A stretch of DNA of 47,212 nt from Sphingomonas sp. (GTDB lineage: Bacteria; Pseudomonadota; Alphaproteobacteria; Sphingomonadales; Sphingomonadaceae): assembly GCA_019753375.1 (NCBI GenBank), contig JAIELC010000066.1, positions 1 to 47,212 on the forward strand. The letters are read 5' to 3'. Below, one piece after another: positions 1-10,801 of the stretch (position 1 is the first letter of the stretch; each line of letters opens with the position of its first letter). A program made the translations under genes and the position numbers. The notes under the pieces are model-generated. The model was given only the letters and a program-made list of their open reading frames with translations. It was not told where the DNA came from and did no database searches.

Positions 1-1
1 T

Positions 2-595
2 GATCAATCGGGCGAACGACAGGCGCAGGCCGTCCTGGACGAACTGGCAGGGCATTCCGCAACTGCAACGCATATTGCAACCAAATTGGCGCGCCATTTT
101 ACCGGCGATAATCCACCGCAAAGCTTGATCGATCGCTTGCAAGCGTCGTTCATTGCCACCGGCGGCGACTTGCCGGCGCTGTATGCCACGCTGATTGGTT
201 CGCCCGAGGCCTGGGTCACAGAGCGGCCCAAGTTTCGAACGCCGTGGGAATGGTCAATCGCTGCAATGCGGGCGTTGTCGCTGAACGAAATCCAGCCGGC
301 AATTGCCGCAGGGCTGGTGAACCAACTGGGCCAGCCGGTCTGGAAGCCTGGTTCACCGGCGGGCTATGATGACCTTAACGCAAGTTGGGCCGGGCCCGAC
401 GCCATCATGCGACGGGTTGAAGCCGCCGAGCGGCTGGCCGCAAAGGCAGGCAGCACAGTCGATGCGCGCACCATTGCGGAGCGGTTGTTTCCAGGCATGC
501 TTAGCCCGGCCACCCGTCAGATTCTGAAGAATGCCGAGAGCCCGCAGCAGGCGATTGCGCTACTGCTGGTGTCCCCGGAAGCGATGCGGAGATAG
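2..595 (+). CDS. DUF1800 family protein, C-terminal part (truncated by window start)
   Basis: The frame is open from the first bases of the window, so this is the 3' end of a longer gene; about 197 residues are visible. The stretch 'ATKLARHF' followed by a helical region with TPWEW is typical of the C-terminal part of DUF1800 proteins, which usually run to 450-600 residues. DUF1800 proteins have no settled biochemical role; they are commonly exported and encoded directly upstream of a DUF1501 protein, as here, where the stop codon lies 2 nt before the DUF1501 start. That pairing strengthens the family call. The start and any signal peptide are outside the window. Confidence 0.85.
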   Translation, partial: DQSGERQAQAVLDELAGHSATATHIATKLARHFTGDNPPQSLIDRLQASFIATGGDLPALYATLIGSPEAWVTERPKFRTPWEWSIAAMRALSLNEIQPAIAAGLVNQLGQPVWKPGSPAGYDDLNASWAGPDAIMRRVEAAERLAAKAGSTVDARTIAERLFPGMLSPATRQILKNAESPQQAIALLLVSPEAMRR

Positions 596-597
596 CC

Positions 598-1743
598 ATG
601 CTTGATCGTCGTGCCTTCGTTGCAACCAGCGGGCTGGGCGCGCTGGCGCTTGGGTTTGCACCGCGCTTTGCATTTGCCGGTGCGCCAACCGCCAAACGCT
701 TTGTGTTCATCATCCAGCGCGGCGCCGCTGATGGTCTGGGAACCATTGCGCCAACCGGTGATCCCGCCTTTGCGGGGCTGCGGGGCGCATTCGCCGAGGA
801 TTTTGCAACCGGTGCAAAGCTTGATCCGATGTTTACGCTGCACCCGCAATTGCCGGCGGTCGCGGATCTGTTCCAGCAGCGCCAGGCCTTGTTCGCGCAC
901 GCGATTGCGTCGCCCTATCGGGATCGATCGCATTTTGACGGCCAGAACATTCTCGAAACGGGCGCAGCGGGGGCCTATCAGGTAACCGATGGCTGGCTCA
1001 ACCGCTTGCTTGGCCTGCTGCCCGACGATGCCGCAAAAGCAATTGCGCTTTCGGCCACGGTTCCGCTTGCGTTGCGCGGCCCACATGAGGTGACGTCCTA
1101 TGCGCCGTCGAACCTCCCACAGGCCAGCGACGACCTCCTGCAGCGAGTCGGCATGATGTACGATGGTGATGCCCAGCTCCACGGCCTCTGGAATGAAGCC
1201 ATATCGACGCGCGCGCTCGCCGCTGATGCCCCAGCCGACAGCGGTCGTAACGGCGCCGCGGCGGGGACATTGGCTGCCAAGTTGCTGCTACCGGCTGGTG
1301 GAGCGCGGATTGCGATGATCGAAACCGGTGGCTGGGACACGCACGCCGGCCAACGGGCGCGGCTGGGCAATCAGCTCAAAGGACTCGATGCGATGATTGC
1401 AGCGCTCAAAGTTGGTCTGGGGCCGGTCTGGGGACAAACAATGGTGCTGGTCGCGACGGAATTTGGTCGGACCGCAGCGGTCAACGGCACGGGCGGCACC
1501 GATCATGGTACGGCATCGTGTGCGATGCTGTTAGGCGGATCGGTTCGGGGCGGACGTATCTTGTCCGACTGGCCCGGTCTGGCGCCGGCCGCGCTGTACG
1601 AGGGTCGCGATCTGAAACCCACGATGCAGCTCGACAGCTTTATCGCGGGAGCCGTCGGGGCGCATTTTGGGGTTGATCCCGGCAAGCTGATGTCGGTGCT
1701 CTTTCCCGGGACCTCGGGACGTCCGGTCGAAGGCCTGATCTAG
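598..1743 (+). CDS. DUF1501 family protein, probable Tat substrate
   Basis: A 381-residue protein beginning with a short twin-arginine-like leader (DRRAFVATSG at residues 3-12, then a hydrophobic stretch to about 27), so export by the Tat system is likely; a complete tatABC set lies at 9.3-10.7 kb. The body has the DUF1501 pattern (FVFIIQRGAADGL near 35; GGWDTHAGQ near 243; TEFGRT near 287), a family related to sulfatase/alkaline phosphatase-like folds with metal-binding D, H and T residues. It starts 2 nt after the DUF1800 stop and the two are almost certainly co-transcribed. The substrate of the pair is unknown. The ATG at 598 follows a weak ribosome-binding site (GGAGATAG). Confidence 0.85.
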   Translation: MLDRRAFVATSGLGALALGFAPRFAFAGAPTAKRFVFIIQRGAADGLGTIAPTGDPAFAGLRGAFAEDFATGAKLDPMFTLHPQLPAVADLFQQRQALFAHAIASPYRDRSHFDGQNILETGAAGAYQVTDGWLNRLLGLLPDDAAKAIALSATVPLALRGPHEVTSYAPSNLPQASDDLLQRVGMMYDGDAQLHGLWNEAISTRALAADAPADSGRNGAAAGTLAAKLLLPAGGARIAMIETGGWDTHAGQRARLGNQLKGLDAMIAALKVGLGPVWGQTMVLVATEFGRTAAVNGTGGTDHGTASCAMLLGGSVRGGRILSDWPGLAPAALYEGRDLKPTMQLDSFIAGAVGAHFGVDPGKLMSVLFPGTSGRPVEGLI

Positions 1744-1846
1744 AGCGCGTTCGGTTTTGATTGAATCAATACCGGCGCTCCAGGTTTTTGGTTTGCCGCG
1801 TTTTCCGGGTCGTCAGGTGTTTCCACCTGCCGTGAAAACGCGCTAG
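1741..1846. repeat. Two-hairpin intergenic repeat (RIME-like)
   Basis: Directly after the DUF1501 stop there are two imperfect palindromes. The first pairs GAGCGC (1743-1748) with GCGCTC (1775-1780) and has an inner stem TTGATT/AATCAA (1757-1769). The second pairs CGCGTTTTC (1797-1805) with GAAAACGCG (1834-1842) and has an inner stem CAGGTG/CACCTG (1814-1829). This arrangement resembles the dispersed intergenic palindromic elements of alphaproteobacteria (RIME type). Only one copy is present in this window. It could also help terminate or stabilise the upstream transcript. Confidence 0.7.
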
Positions 1847-1967
1847 CGGCGCGCGCTCACTGGGGCTGGCGCGAATAACGCGCGCGCGACCGCCCCGCTC
1901 GCGGTGCGCGCCGGGGTCGATGCGATCGGCCAGGACATTGGCCGGGCCTCAAAAATCGATCCGGTGG

Positions 1968-3215
1968 TTACTTCGCCTTGGCAGGGGGATTTTGTCCCAA
2001 TTCGATCAACAGGCTGGTCAGGAGATAGAGTCTGGGGGTCAGCGTCGCCAGGTCGAGATATTCTGCCTCTGAGTGGAACCCGCCGCCCACTGGCCCCAGG
2101 CCATCAAGCGCCGCAACGCCATGTTCATAAGCGAGTGCCGATTCAGAGGCGCCGCCGTTGCCGGCCCGGCCAATGCTCATCCCGATTGACGCATAGAGGC
2201 GTTCGGCCATCGCTGCCAGAGTGTCGGTAGCCGGGTTGTTGGGTAGCGGCGGAAAGCTGGCTTCATGGGTAACCGTCACCTTCGTGTCGGGGATCCTGGT
2301 CGTCTGCGCGTTCTTCTGGAGAAACGCGTCAACATCCTCGCCCTGCTGCTTTTCGCGGATGCGTACATTGATCGTCGCCGACGCATCTTCGGGGATGATG
2401 TTATAGCGGGCACCGGCGCTCATCAGCGTCACGTTCGCGGTCAGGCCATCGCCGCTTTTGGGCAAGCCATCGGCCAGCGCGATCTGATGCACCAGCTCCA
2501 GCGCGGCATTGCGGCCGTCTTGCGGGGCGACACCGGCATGCGCCGGGCGTCCCTTTACGTCGATCTTGAAAGCGGTACTGCCCTTGCGCCAAACCGTCAC
2601 GGCATCGGGCGCATCGCCGGGCTCAAGGTTCAGTTCCACGTCGGCATCCTGCAACAGCTTGCTGATCAGCCCGCGCGTGCCGGGCGATCCGCGCTCTTCC
2701 GAGGTTTCGACCAAGAAGGTTATCTGCGCAAAATCCCTGATTTTCAGCTGCTTCAGCAAACGGATTGCGAAGATACCTTCAACCACGCCGCCCTTTTCGT
2801 CGCTCACCCCCGGGCCGTAGGCGCGCTTTTCGTCCATGCGGAAGGGACGAGTAGCCACCGTGCCCGGGCCAAACACTGTGTCGGTATGGGCGATCATCAG
2901 AATACGACCCTTGCCCGTACCCTTCAGCGTCGCGACCACATTATCGGGCAATGTGGGCAGTTCAGCCGGGACTAGCTGCACTGTCATCCCCAGGGCTTGC
3001 AGTTCCTGCGCCACGCGCGCCGACGCTTTCTGGCCGCTTTCCTTGTCACCCGTACCCGAATCGATGTTCACCAGCGCTTCGAGCAGTTTCAGCTGATCAC
3101 CGCGCGCGGCCATTGCTGCCTGCCACACCGGGCCGTTTTTGCCCGACTTGGCCGCTAGTGCCGGCGTGGAACAGAGCAAGGCCGTCAACAGGGCTGCGGA
3201 ACAGGCAAGGCGCAT
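1968..3215 (-). CDS. Secreted M20 family metallopeptidase (glutamate carboxypeptidase-like)
   Basis: A 415-residue protein with a signal peptide (residues 1-22, cleavage near ALAA-K), so it acts in the periplasm or outside. It has the M20/CPG2 zinc-peptidase pattern: H110 and D112 in AHTDT, the bridging D139 in GPGVSDEKGG, E173-E174 in TSEERGS as catalytic base and ligand, E198 in NLEPGD, and H381 in GGGFHSEAEY. All expected metal ligands are present, so it should be active. The inserted lid/dimerisation domain lies at about 205-310. Family members remove C-terminal glutamate from folates or cleave small peptides; the substrate here cannot be told. It is transcribed away from argS across a 155-nt divergent gap. 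Confidence 0.9.
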   Translation of the reverse strand: MRLACSAALLTALLCSTPALAAKSGKNGPVWQAAMAARGDQLKLLEALVNIDSGTGDKESGQKASARVAQELQALGMTVQLVPAELPTLPDNVVATLKGTGKGRILMIAHTDTVFGPGTVATRPFRMDEKRAYGPGVSDEKGGVVEGIFAIRLLKQLKIRDFAQITFLVETSEERGSPGTRGLISKLLQDADVELNLEPGDAPDAVTVWRKGSTAFKIDVKGRPAHAGVAPQDGRNAALELVHQIALADGLPKSGDGLTANVTLMSAGARYNIIPEDASATINVRIREKQQGEDVDAFLQKNAQTTRIPDTKVTVTHEASFPPLPNNPATDTLAAMAERLYASIGMSIGRAGNGGASESALAYEHGVAALDGLGPVGGGFHSEAEYLDLATLTPRLYLLTSLLIELGQNPPAKAK

Positions 3216-3370
3216 CGGGTTACTCCTCTGGATTGTCGGGGCAGAGGCACTGTTTGATCGCGCTCTGTCAAGCTGGACCGCAGGTGCGCGGGGAAGGGCT
3301 TTGCCCCTTGCAGCGCGATCCGCTAAGGGCCGCGCCTTACCCGACCACCGGGACAGGCATTGGAAATCAG

Positions 3371-5098
3371 ATGACGCTCTACACCCGCTTTGCCACGCAT
3401 TTGGATGCTGCGCTCGATGCGCTGGTCACGGCAGGCGATCTGCCAGCCGGGCTGGATCGTGCCAACGTCACGGTAGAGCCGCCGCGCGACGCAAGTCACG
3501 GCGACCTGGCGACCAACGCCGCGATGGTATTGGCCAAACCGGCATCGACCAATCCGCGCGCCCTTGCCGACAAGATTGCCGAGCAATTGCGCAAGGTTGA
3601 GGGCGTGACCGAGGTGTCGGTTGCCGGTCCGGGCTTTATCAATCTGACACTCAGCGACGATGTGTGGCGCGGCGAATTGTCGACAATCCTGACCGACGCC
3701 GATGATTATGGCCGCACCGCCGCGGGCAAGCGGCCAACGGTGAATGTGGAATATGTATCGGCGAACCCAACGGGGCCCATGCACATGGGGCATTGTCGCG
3801 GCGCGGTTGTAGGCGATGCGCTGGCCAGCCTGCTCGAGTTTGCAGGGCATAAAGTCATCCGCGAATATTATGTCAACGACGCGGGCGGGCAGGTCGATAC
3901 GCTCGCGCGATCGGTTCATCTGCGCTACCGCGAGGCGCTGGGCGAAGATATTGGCCCCATTCCCGACGGCTTTTACCCCGGCGACTATCTGCTGCCGATC
4001 GGTCAGGCGCTGGCCGCGGAGTTTGGCGATAAATATGTCGGAGCGCCAGAAGCCGAGTGGCTGGTGTTATTCCGCACCCGGGCGGTCGCGGCCATGCTGG
4101 TGCTGATCAAGGACGATCTGGCGCTGCTTGGCATCCATCACGATTTATTTTCGTCAGAAGCCGCGTTGCAGGCAGCCGGAAAGCCCGAAGCTGCCGAGGC
4201 AGATCTGCGATCGCGCGGTTTGGTCTATGACGGGATGTTGGAGGCCCCGAAGGGGGAGACGCCCGAGGATTGGGAGCCGGTGATGCTTCCGCTGTTCCGT
4301 TCCACGCAATTTGGCGATGATCAGGATCGGCCAATCAAAAAGTCCAACGGCCAGTGGACTTATTTCGGTGCCGATCTTGCGTATCATTATCAAAAAGCAC
4401 AGCATGCGGATCAGCTGATCGATATCTGGGGTGCCGATCATGCGGGTACCGTGAAGCGGATCACCGCTGCAGTCGCGGCGCTGACCGGCGGCAAGACGCG
4501 GTTCGACGTCAAGCTGGTGCAGATGGTTCGGCTGTTGCGCGCCGGCGAACCGGTAAAAATGTCCAAGCGGGCGGGGAATTTCGTTACCCTTGCCGATGTT
4601 GTCCGCGAAGTGGGCAAAGACGTTGTGCGCTTTACGATGCTCACCCGCAAATCTGATGCACAGATGGATTTCGATTTTGCCAAGGTGGTGGAAGCGTCAA
4701 AAGATAATCCGGTCTTTTACGTGCAATATGCCCACGCACGAATCGCATCGCTGGGTCGGCGAGCTGCCGAGGCTGGAATCATTTGTGATCAGCCGGACTT
4801 GTCCCAACTTGATACGGAGGATCTGGCGCTGGTGAAACTTGCGGCACAGTTCCCGCGTATTGTGGAAACGGCAGCGGCACATCGAGAGCCACATAGAATA
4901 GCATTTTATTTGTATGATTTAGCAGCAACATTTCACGCCCAGTGGAATGTTGGCAACGATCGACCGGATCGTCGCTTCTTGATCGCCGATAACGCTGACT
5001 TGACCTGTGCGCGCCTTTTCTTGGCCAATGCAATCGGGCAGATAGTCCGCAATGGCCTCAGTATCATGGGCGTTGAGGCCGTTCAGGAGATGAATTGA
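3371..5098 (+). CDS. argS: Arginyl-tRNA synthetase
   Basis: Class I aminoacyl-tRNA synthetase charging tRNA-Arg, 575 residues, normal for the family. The N-terminal Add1 domain (1-100) contains the DASHGDLATN pattern. The HIGH-type motif is HMGH at 138-141 within SANPTGPMHMGH, the KMSK loop is intact at 396-399, and the DALR anticodon-binding domain covers about 450-575. The frame is open upstream to 2951, but homology begins at the ATG at 3371, so the upstream extension is not coding. It heads a plus-strand run ending in tatC; its stop overlaps the next start by 1 nt (TGATG). The order argS-SPOR-nagZ-scpAB-tat is common in alphaproteobacteria. Confidence 0.97.
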   Translation: MTLYTRFATHLDAALDALVTAGDLPAGLDRANVTVEPPRDASHGDLATNAAMVLAKPASTNPRALADKIAEQLRKVEGVTEVSVAGPGFINLTLSDDVWRGELSTILTDADDYGRTAAGKRPTVNVEYVSANPTGPMHMGHCRGAVVGDALASLLEFAGHKVIREYYVNDAGGQVDTLARSVHLRYREALGEDIGPIPDGFYPGDYLLPIGQALAAEFGDKYVGAPEAEWLVLFRTRAVAAMLVLIKDDLALLGIHHDLFSSEAALQAAGKPEAAEADLRSRGLVYDGMLEAPKGETPEDWEPVMLPLFRSTQFGDDQDRPIKKSNGQWTYFGADLAYHYQKAQHADQLIDIWGADHAGTVKRITAAVAALTGGKTRFDVKLVQMVRLLRAGEPVKMSKRAGNFVTLADVVREVGKDVVRFTMLTRKSDAQMDFDFAKVVEASKDNPVFYVQYAHARIASLGRRAAEAGIICDQPDLSQLDTEDLALVKLAAQFPRIVETAAAHREPHRIAFYLYDLAATFHAQWNVGNDRPDRRFLIADNADLTCARLFLANAIGQIVRNGLSIMGVEAVQEMN

Positions 5099-5826
5099 TG
5101 CAGGCGACGGGCGGGACAGAGAGCCGAGACGAAGACCGGCTGCCCTGGCTGGAAACCGTCGAGGAAGACTATGTTGAGGACTCATCGATCCTGCGCACGG
5201 TCATGTTTGTTCTTTTGGGATTTGCGGCGCTGGCAGCGATCATCTTTGGCGTGTTGCTGCTGCAGAGCGGACGCCCGCGCAAGGGAACCGGCGCGCTGAT
5301 CGAGGCGCAGGAAGGCGACTATAAGGTCAGGCCTGACGCCCCTGGCGGGATGAAGGTAGAAGGCGAGGGCGACACGGCCTTTGCGATCAGCGAAGGCAAA
5401 GCGGCAGGCGACGCCAAGATCGACCTGAAGGCGATGCCTGAGGCACCTGTGACCGGAACCCCCGCCGTTGCCGGACCAGATCAGGGTGCTACACCGACGG
5501 GTGCTGCAATTCCGCCATCTGCCGGCAAGCTGAAACCGCCGCCGCCAATGGGATCCCCCAAAGTGACCTCGGTCAGCGCCGCTCCGGTGGGCGCTGTTGT
5601 TCAGTTGGGATCTTTTCCAGAAGAGGGATCCGCCAACAGTGCATGGGTGCGGGCATCAAAACGCTTCAGCTATCTCGCCCCGCTCGGGAAATCGGTTGAA
5701 CGGGCGCTGGTCAACGGCAAGACGGTATACCGTCTGCGGGTCAATGCAGGCAGTGCGAGCGCTGCGGCTGAATTGTGCGGCAAGTTGAAGGTTGCGGGCG
5801 AGGGTTGTTTCATCGCTACGAATTGA
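5098..5826 (+). CDS. SPOR domain inner-membrane protein
   Basis: A 242-residue bitopic membrane protein: short acidic cytoplasmic N-terminus, one membrane helix at about 36-58 (VMFVLLGFAALAAIIFG), a low-complexity Pro/Ala/Gly linker (about 110-160) and a C-terminal SPOR domain from about 163 (VVQLGSFPEEGSA) to the end. SPOR domains bind denuded glycan strands of septal peptidoglycan, so a role in division or cell-wall remodelling is likely. It overlaps argS by 1 nt and precedes nagZ by 15 nt, matching the usual alphaproteobacterial order. I chose the ATG at 5098 over a TTG directly before it. The particular partner (FtsN-like or other) cannot be assigned. Confidence 0.88.
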   Translation: MQATGGTESRDEDRLPWLETVEEDYVEDSSILRTVMFVLLGFAALAAIIFGVLLLQSGRPRKGTGALIEAQEGDYKVRPDAPGGMKVEGEGDTAFAISEGKAAGDAKIDLKAMPEAPVTGTPAVAGPDQGATPTGAAIPPSAGKLKPPPPMGSPKVTSVSAAPVGAVVQLGSFPEEGSANSAWVRASKRFSYLAPLGKSVERALVNGKTVYRLRVNAGSASAAAELCGKLKVAGEGCFIATN

Positions 5827-5841
5827 GCTAGCCCGGTCGTC

Positions 5842-7802
<1,961 letters not shown>

Positions 7803-7933
7803 GGTGCCGGCAAATCCGGCGTGGAACAATATCGTCGCGGGCGCCGGATACCGCCAAATATGCAGTCCGGCCGTCGCGATAACGCATGCCCGCTCTTGGC
7901 GAGCCACCGCAATCGTGTAGCGTTGTCCGTTCA

Positions 7934-8665
7934 ATGGCCGATGATCCAGAAATTTTGACGATCGATATCGACGGCTGGGAAGGGCCGCTTGACCTGTTGC
8001 TGGCGTTGGCGCGGACCCAGAAGGTTGATCTGCGTGAGTTGTCGATCCTCGCGCTGGTTGACCAATATCTGTACTTTATCGAGGAAGCGAAGGCGCTGAA
8101 GCTTGAGCTGGCGGCCGATTATCTGGTGATGGCGGCGTGGCTCGCCTATCTCAAATCCGCCTTGTTGCTGCCTCGTGATCCCGAGGTCGAACCCAGCCCC
8201 GAGGAACTGGCGCTGCGCTTGCAGCTCAGGCTTGAGCGCCTTGGGGCGATGCGCGAGGCAGGGGCACGGCTGATTGCGCGTGATCGGCTGGGCCGCGATG
8301 TGTTCCCCAGGGGGGCACCTGAAGGACTGCGTACCGTCCGACATGCCATCTGGCAGGCGGAAATATATGATCTGATTGCCGCTTATGGCCGGGTCAGCGC
8401 CCGCACGCGGCCCGTATTGCATATCGTCGCCAATCGTCCCGTGATGACATTGGAAGCGGCAATTGAACGGGTGTCGCGCCTCGTCCAGGAGCGGATCGAC
8501 TGGGCGGCGATCGAGGCGTTTCTGCCGCCTGAGGCAATGGGGATGTTTCGCAAGTCTGCGCTGGCGTCGAGCTTTGTCGCGGCCCTGGAGCTTGCCCGAC
8601 AAGGCAAGCTCGAGCTTCGGCAAATGTCGCCGTTCGCGCCGCTCTATCTGAAAGCGACGGCATGA
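7934..8665 (+). CDS. scpA: Segregation and condensation protein A
   Basis: Kleisin subunit of the Smc-ScpAB condensin, 243 residues. The N-terminal segment FEGPLDLLL-like motif (GWEGPLDLLLALAR, about 11-24) that binds the SMC neck is present, followed by the helical region with ALVDQYLYFIEEAK and AADYLVMAAWLAYLKS, and a C-terminal winged-helix that binds the SMC head. I took the ATG at 7934; the frame also opens at an upstream ATG (7886) but the extra 16 residues lack similarity to ScpA. Its stop overlaps the scpB ATG by 4 nt (ATGA). The 131-nt gap after pip has no gene and may hold a promoter. Confidence 0.95.
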   Translation: MADDPEILTIDIDGWEGPLDLLLALARTQKVDLRELSILALVDQYLYFIEEAKALKLELAADYLVMAAWLAYLKSALLLPRDPEVEPSPEELALRLQLRLERLGAMREAGARLIARDRLGRDVFPRGAPEGLRTVRHAIWQAEIYDLIAAYGRVSARTRPVLHIVANRPVMTLEAAIERVSRLVQERIDWAAIEAFLPPEAMGMFRKSALASSFVAALELARQGKLELRQMSPFAPLYLKATA

Positions 8666-9288
8666 CGTTATCGGCTGAACCAACCGATCAACTCATGCGC
8701 GCCGTTGAGGCGCTGTTATTTGCGGCTACCGAGCCCATGACGATCGACACCATGCGTGGCCATCTGGGTCCTGGGATTGACGTGCGCGGGGCATTGGAGG
8801 CGCTGCAAGTCCATTATGCCGGGCGCGGGGTCGAACTGGTCAGCCGGGGGGAGCGTTGGCATTTTCAGACCGCGCCCGATCTGGCGCATCTACTGCGTCG
8901 TGACCGGGAGGAACCAAGGAAGCTTTCGCGTGCCGCTGTCGAAACATTAGCAATTATCGCTTATCACGAGCCCGTAACGCGCGCAGAAATAGAATCGATC
9001 AGGGGTGTGCAGATTTCAAAAGGCACTATCGACGTTCTGATGGAGGCCGGATGGGTGCGGCCCGCCGGAAGAAGGGAAGTCCCCGGTCGACCGTTGATGT
9101 TCGCAACGACCGCTGAATTTCTGGTACATTTCGGCCTTGAAAGCCGTCGCGATCTTCCCGGGATCGATGATTTGCGCGCCGCAGGGTTGCTCGATCCGGT
9201 TGATTTGGCGCTCGAGCAAGCCTCGCTGATGGACGGGGAAGAAAGCGATCGCGAAGTCGAGGTGGAAAACGCGGACGATGCGGACTAA
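8662..9288 (+). CDS. scpB: Segregation and condensation protein B
   Basis: ScpB, 208 residues, forms a dimer of tandem winged-helix domains that wraps the ScpA middle region in the Smc condensin. Recognised by the first winged helix (AVEALLFAATEPMT, about 11-24) and the strongly conserved second-domain motif with LSRAAVETLAIIAYHEPVTR followed by IRGVQISKGT and LMEAGWVR. The C-terminal 20 residues are acidic and low-complexity. It is translationally coupled to scpA and lies 24 nt before tatA. Confidence 0.96.
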   Translation: MTLSAEPTDQLMRAVEALLFAATEPMTIDTMRGHLGPGIDVRGALEALQVHYAGRGVELVSRGERWHFQTAPDLAHLLRRDREEPRKLSRAAVETLAIIAYHEPVTRAEIESIRGVQISKGTIDVLMEAGWVRPAGRREVPGRPLMFATTAEFLVHFGLESRRDLPGIDDLRAAGLLDPVDLALEQASLMDGEESDREVEVENADDAD

Positions 9289-9312
9289 ATAGGGATACTC
9301 TCAAGGAGATTC

Positions 9313-9561
9313 ATGATGGGCAGTTTTAGCCTGGTGCACTGGCTAATCTTCGGTGGCATTTTGGTGCTGGTGTTGGGCGGCGGACGATTTTCAAACCTGA
9401 TGGGCGACGTCGCCAAAGGGATCAAGCAGTTCAAAAAAGGCATGGCCGAAGAAGATGAGCCCGCCCGCGGAAGCACGCGTGATAGTGGCTTGCTCGAAGC
9501 AAAGCGGGTCGCTGATCCAAAACTGGATACGGAAAGCGAACGGGTCCGCGAAGAGCGCTGA
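9313..9561 (+). CDS. tatA: Twin-arginine translocase subunit TatA
   Basis: An 82-residue single-span membrane protein forming the Tat export pore for folded proteins. It has a short periplasmic N-terminus, a membrane helix at about 8-23 (HWLIFGGILVLVLGGG), a hinge, then the amphipathic helix FSNLMGDVAKGIKQFKKGM (26-44) and a charged disordered tail. The ribosome-binding site AAGGAG at 9303-9308 sits before the ATG at 9313; a second ATG directly follows and could also be used. It is first in tatABC. Confidence 0.95.
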   Translation: MMGSFSLVHWLIFGGILVLVLGGGRFSNLMGDVAKGIKQFKKGMAEEDEPARGSTRDSGLLEAKRVADPKLDTESERVREER

Positions 9562-9593
9562 ATCGTCCGCGCCTGAAAGAGTAAGAACCGTTC

Positions 9594-9995
9594 ATGTTTG
9601 ATGTCGCACCTTCGGAGCTGCTCGTGCTCGGTGCCGTAGCCTTGCTGGTGATCCCCCCTAAGGATCTACCCAAGGCAATGCGTGTCGCAGGCTATTGGGT
9701 CGGGCGTGCGCGCGGCGTGGCGCGTCAATTCCGTACCGGCTTTGATGATATGCTGCGCGACGCAGAATTAAAGGAAATGGAACAACGCTGGGCGGCTGAG
9801 AATGAGCGCATCATGCGCGAGCATCCCAATAACCCGCAGATGCTGCCGTTCGATGATCTGACCGCCGATTTCGAAGGCCCCGCCGAAGCCGAGTCTGACG
9901 CAGCACCAAAAATGGTCGAGCAGCCTGTCGTAAAGGACGCTCGATTGGCGGTTGGGACCACGTTGCCGAACATCGTCGACGAAAAGCAATCGTGA
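9594..9995 (+). CDS. tatB: Twin-arginine translocase subunit TatB
   Basis: A 133-residue TatB, which with TatC forms the Tat signal-peptide receptor. The N-terminal helix MFDVAPSELLVLGAVALLVIPP carries the TatB-type acidic residue (E8), followed by the amphipathic helix with PKDLPKAMRVAGYWVGRAR and a long charged tail. The start follows a 32-nt gap after tatA. Its stop overlaps the tatC start (GTGA), consistent with equimolar TatB and TatC. Confidence 0.95.
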   Translation: MFDVAPSELLVLGAVALLVIPPKDLPKAMRVAGYWVGRARGVARQFRTGFDDMLRDAELKEMEQRWAAENERIMREHPNNPQMLPFDDLTADFEGPAEAESDAAPKMVEQPVVKDARLAVGTTLPNIVDEKQS

Positions 9996-10747
9996 AGGAT
10001 ATCGACGACAGTCGCGCGCCCTTGCTCGATCACCTTATCGAGTTGCGCCGCCGCTTGCTTCATTCGCTCATCGCGATTGGCATTTGCTTTGGCGTCTGCC
10101 TGTATTTCGCGGAACCGATATTTGGCGTGCTCGTGCGACCTTTGCTCGCAGCGGGACAGAATAAGCTGATCTATACGCAATTATTTGAAGCATTTTTTGT
10201 CCAGCTTAAGGTCGCGTTTTTCGCAGCGACGATGCTGGCGTTTCCGGTGATCGCCAATCAACTCTGGCTGTTTGTGGCGCCTGGGCTTTACCGCAAGGAA
10301 AAGCGTGCGCTGTTGCCGTTTTTGTTCGCGACCCCTGTGTTGTTCACGATGGGCGCCAGCCTCGCCTATTTTGTCGCAGTGCCGACCGCACTGCACTTTT
10401 TGCTCAGCTATCAGGGTAATCTGGGCGGCGTGCAGCAGGAAGCCTTGCCGTCGGTCGCTGCCTATCTCGATTTTGTGATGCAGTTTTTGTTTGCGTTCGG
10501 ATTGGCATTTCTGATGCCGATCCTGCTGATGCTGCTGGAGCGAGCGGGCATCGTTACGCGCCAACAGCTCGTTGCGGCACGACGCTATGCAATTGTCGGG
10601 AATTTTGGCATCGCCCTGGTGCTTGCGCCACCCGATGCTGGATCAATGATCCTGCTGGCTGTGCCGTTAGTCGCGCTCTACGAGCTCGCCCTGATCGGCA
10701 TTTGGTTTACCGAGCGAAGCCGCAAGACAGAGAATGCCAACGCCTGA
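9992..10747 (+). CDS. tatC: Twin-arginine translocase subunit TatC
   Basis: A 251-residue polytopic protein with six predicted membrane helices, the core of the Tat translocase that recognises the RR signal. Conserved features include the N-terminal HLIELRRRL region (about 9-17), the cytoplasmic loop with VIANQLWLFVAPGLYRKEKR, the periplasmic loop after the third helix, and the final helices ending in RSRKTEN. It starts at GTG overlapping the tatB stop. In many relatives serS follows; here the next genes are on the opposite strand, so the run ends at tatC. Confidence 0.96.
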   Translation: MKDIDDSRAPLLDHLIELRRRLLHSLIAIGICFGVCLYFAEPIFGVLVRPLLAAGQNKLIYTQLFEAFFVQLKVAFFAATMLAFPVIANQLWLFVAPGLYRKEKRALLPFLFATPVLFTMGASLAYFVAVPTALHFLLSYQGNLGGVQQEALPSVAAYLDFVMQFLFAFGLAFLMPILLMLLERAGIVTRQQLVAARRYAIVGNFGIALVLAPPDAGSMILLAVPLVALYELALIGIWFTERSRKTENANA

Positions 10748-10801
10748 GGTCACCGAAACGCCATTGATTGTATAATCAGTCATTCGGGGATTGTTTGGCG
10801 G

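Noticed and set aside
517..1182. 221-codon minus-strand reading frame across the DUF1501 gene
   Set aside because: Shadow frame with Arg/Cys-rich composition; the plus-strand gene has a family match.
2951..3370. N-terminal extension of argS by 140 codons
   Set aside because: It overlaps the signal peptide region of the M20 peptidase on the other strand and has no similarity to arginyl-tRNA synthetase; the ATG at 3371 gives the normal start.
7931..8683. 250-codon minus-strand reading frame over scpA
   Set aside because: scpA is clearly coding on the plus strand; the mirror frame is Gln/Arg-rich and motif-free.
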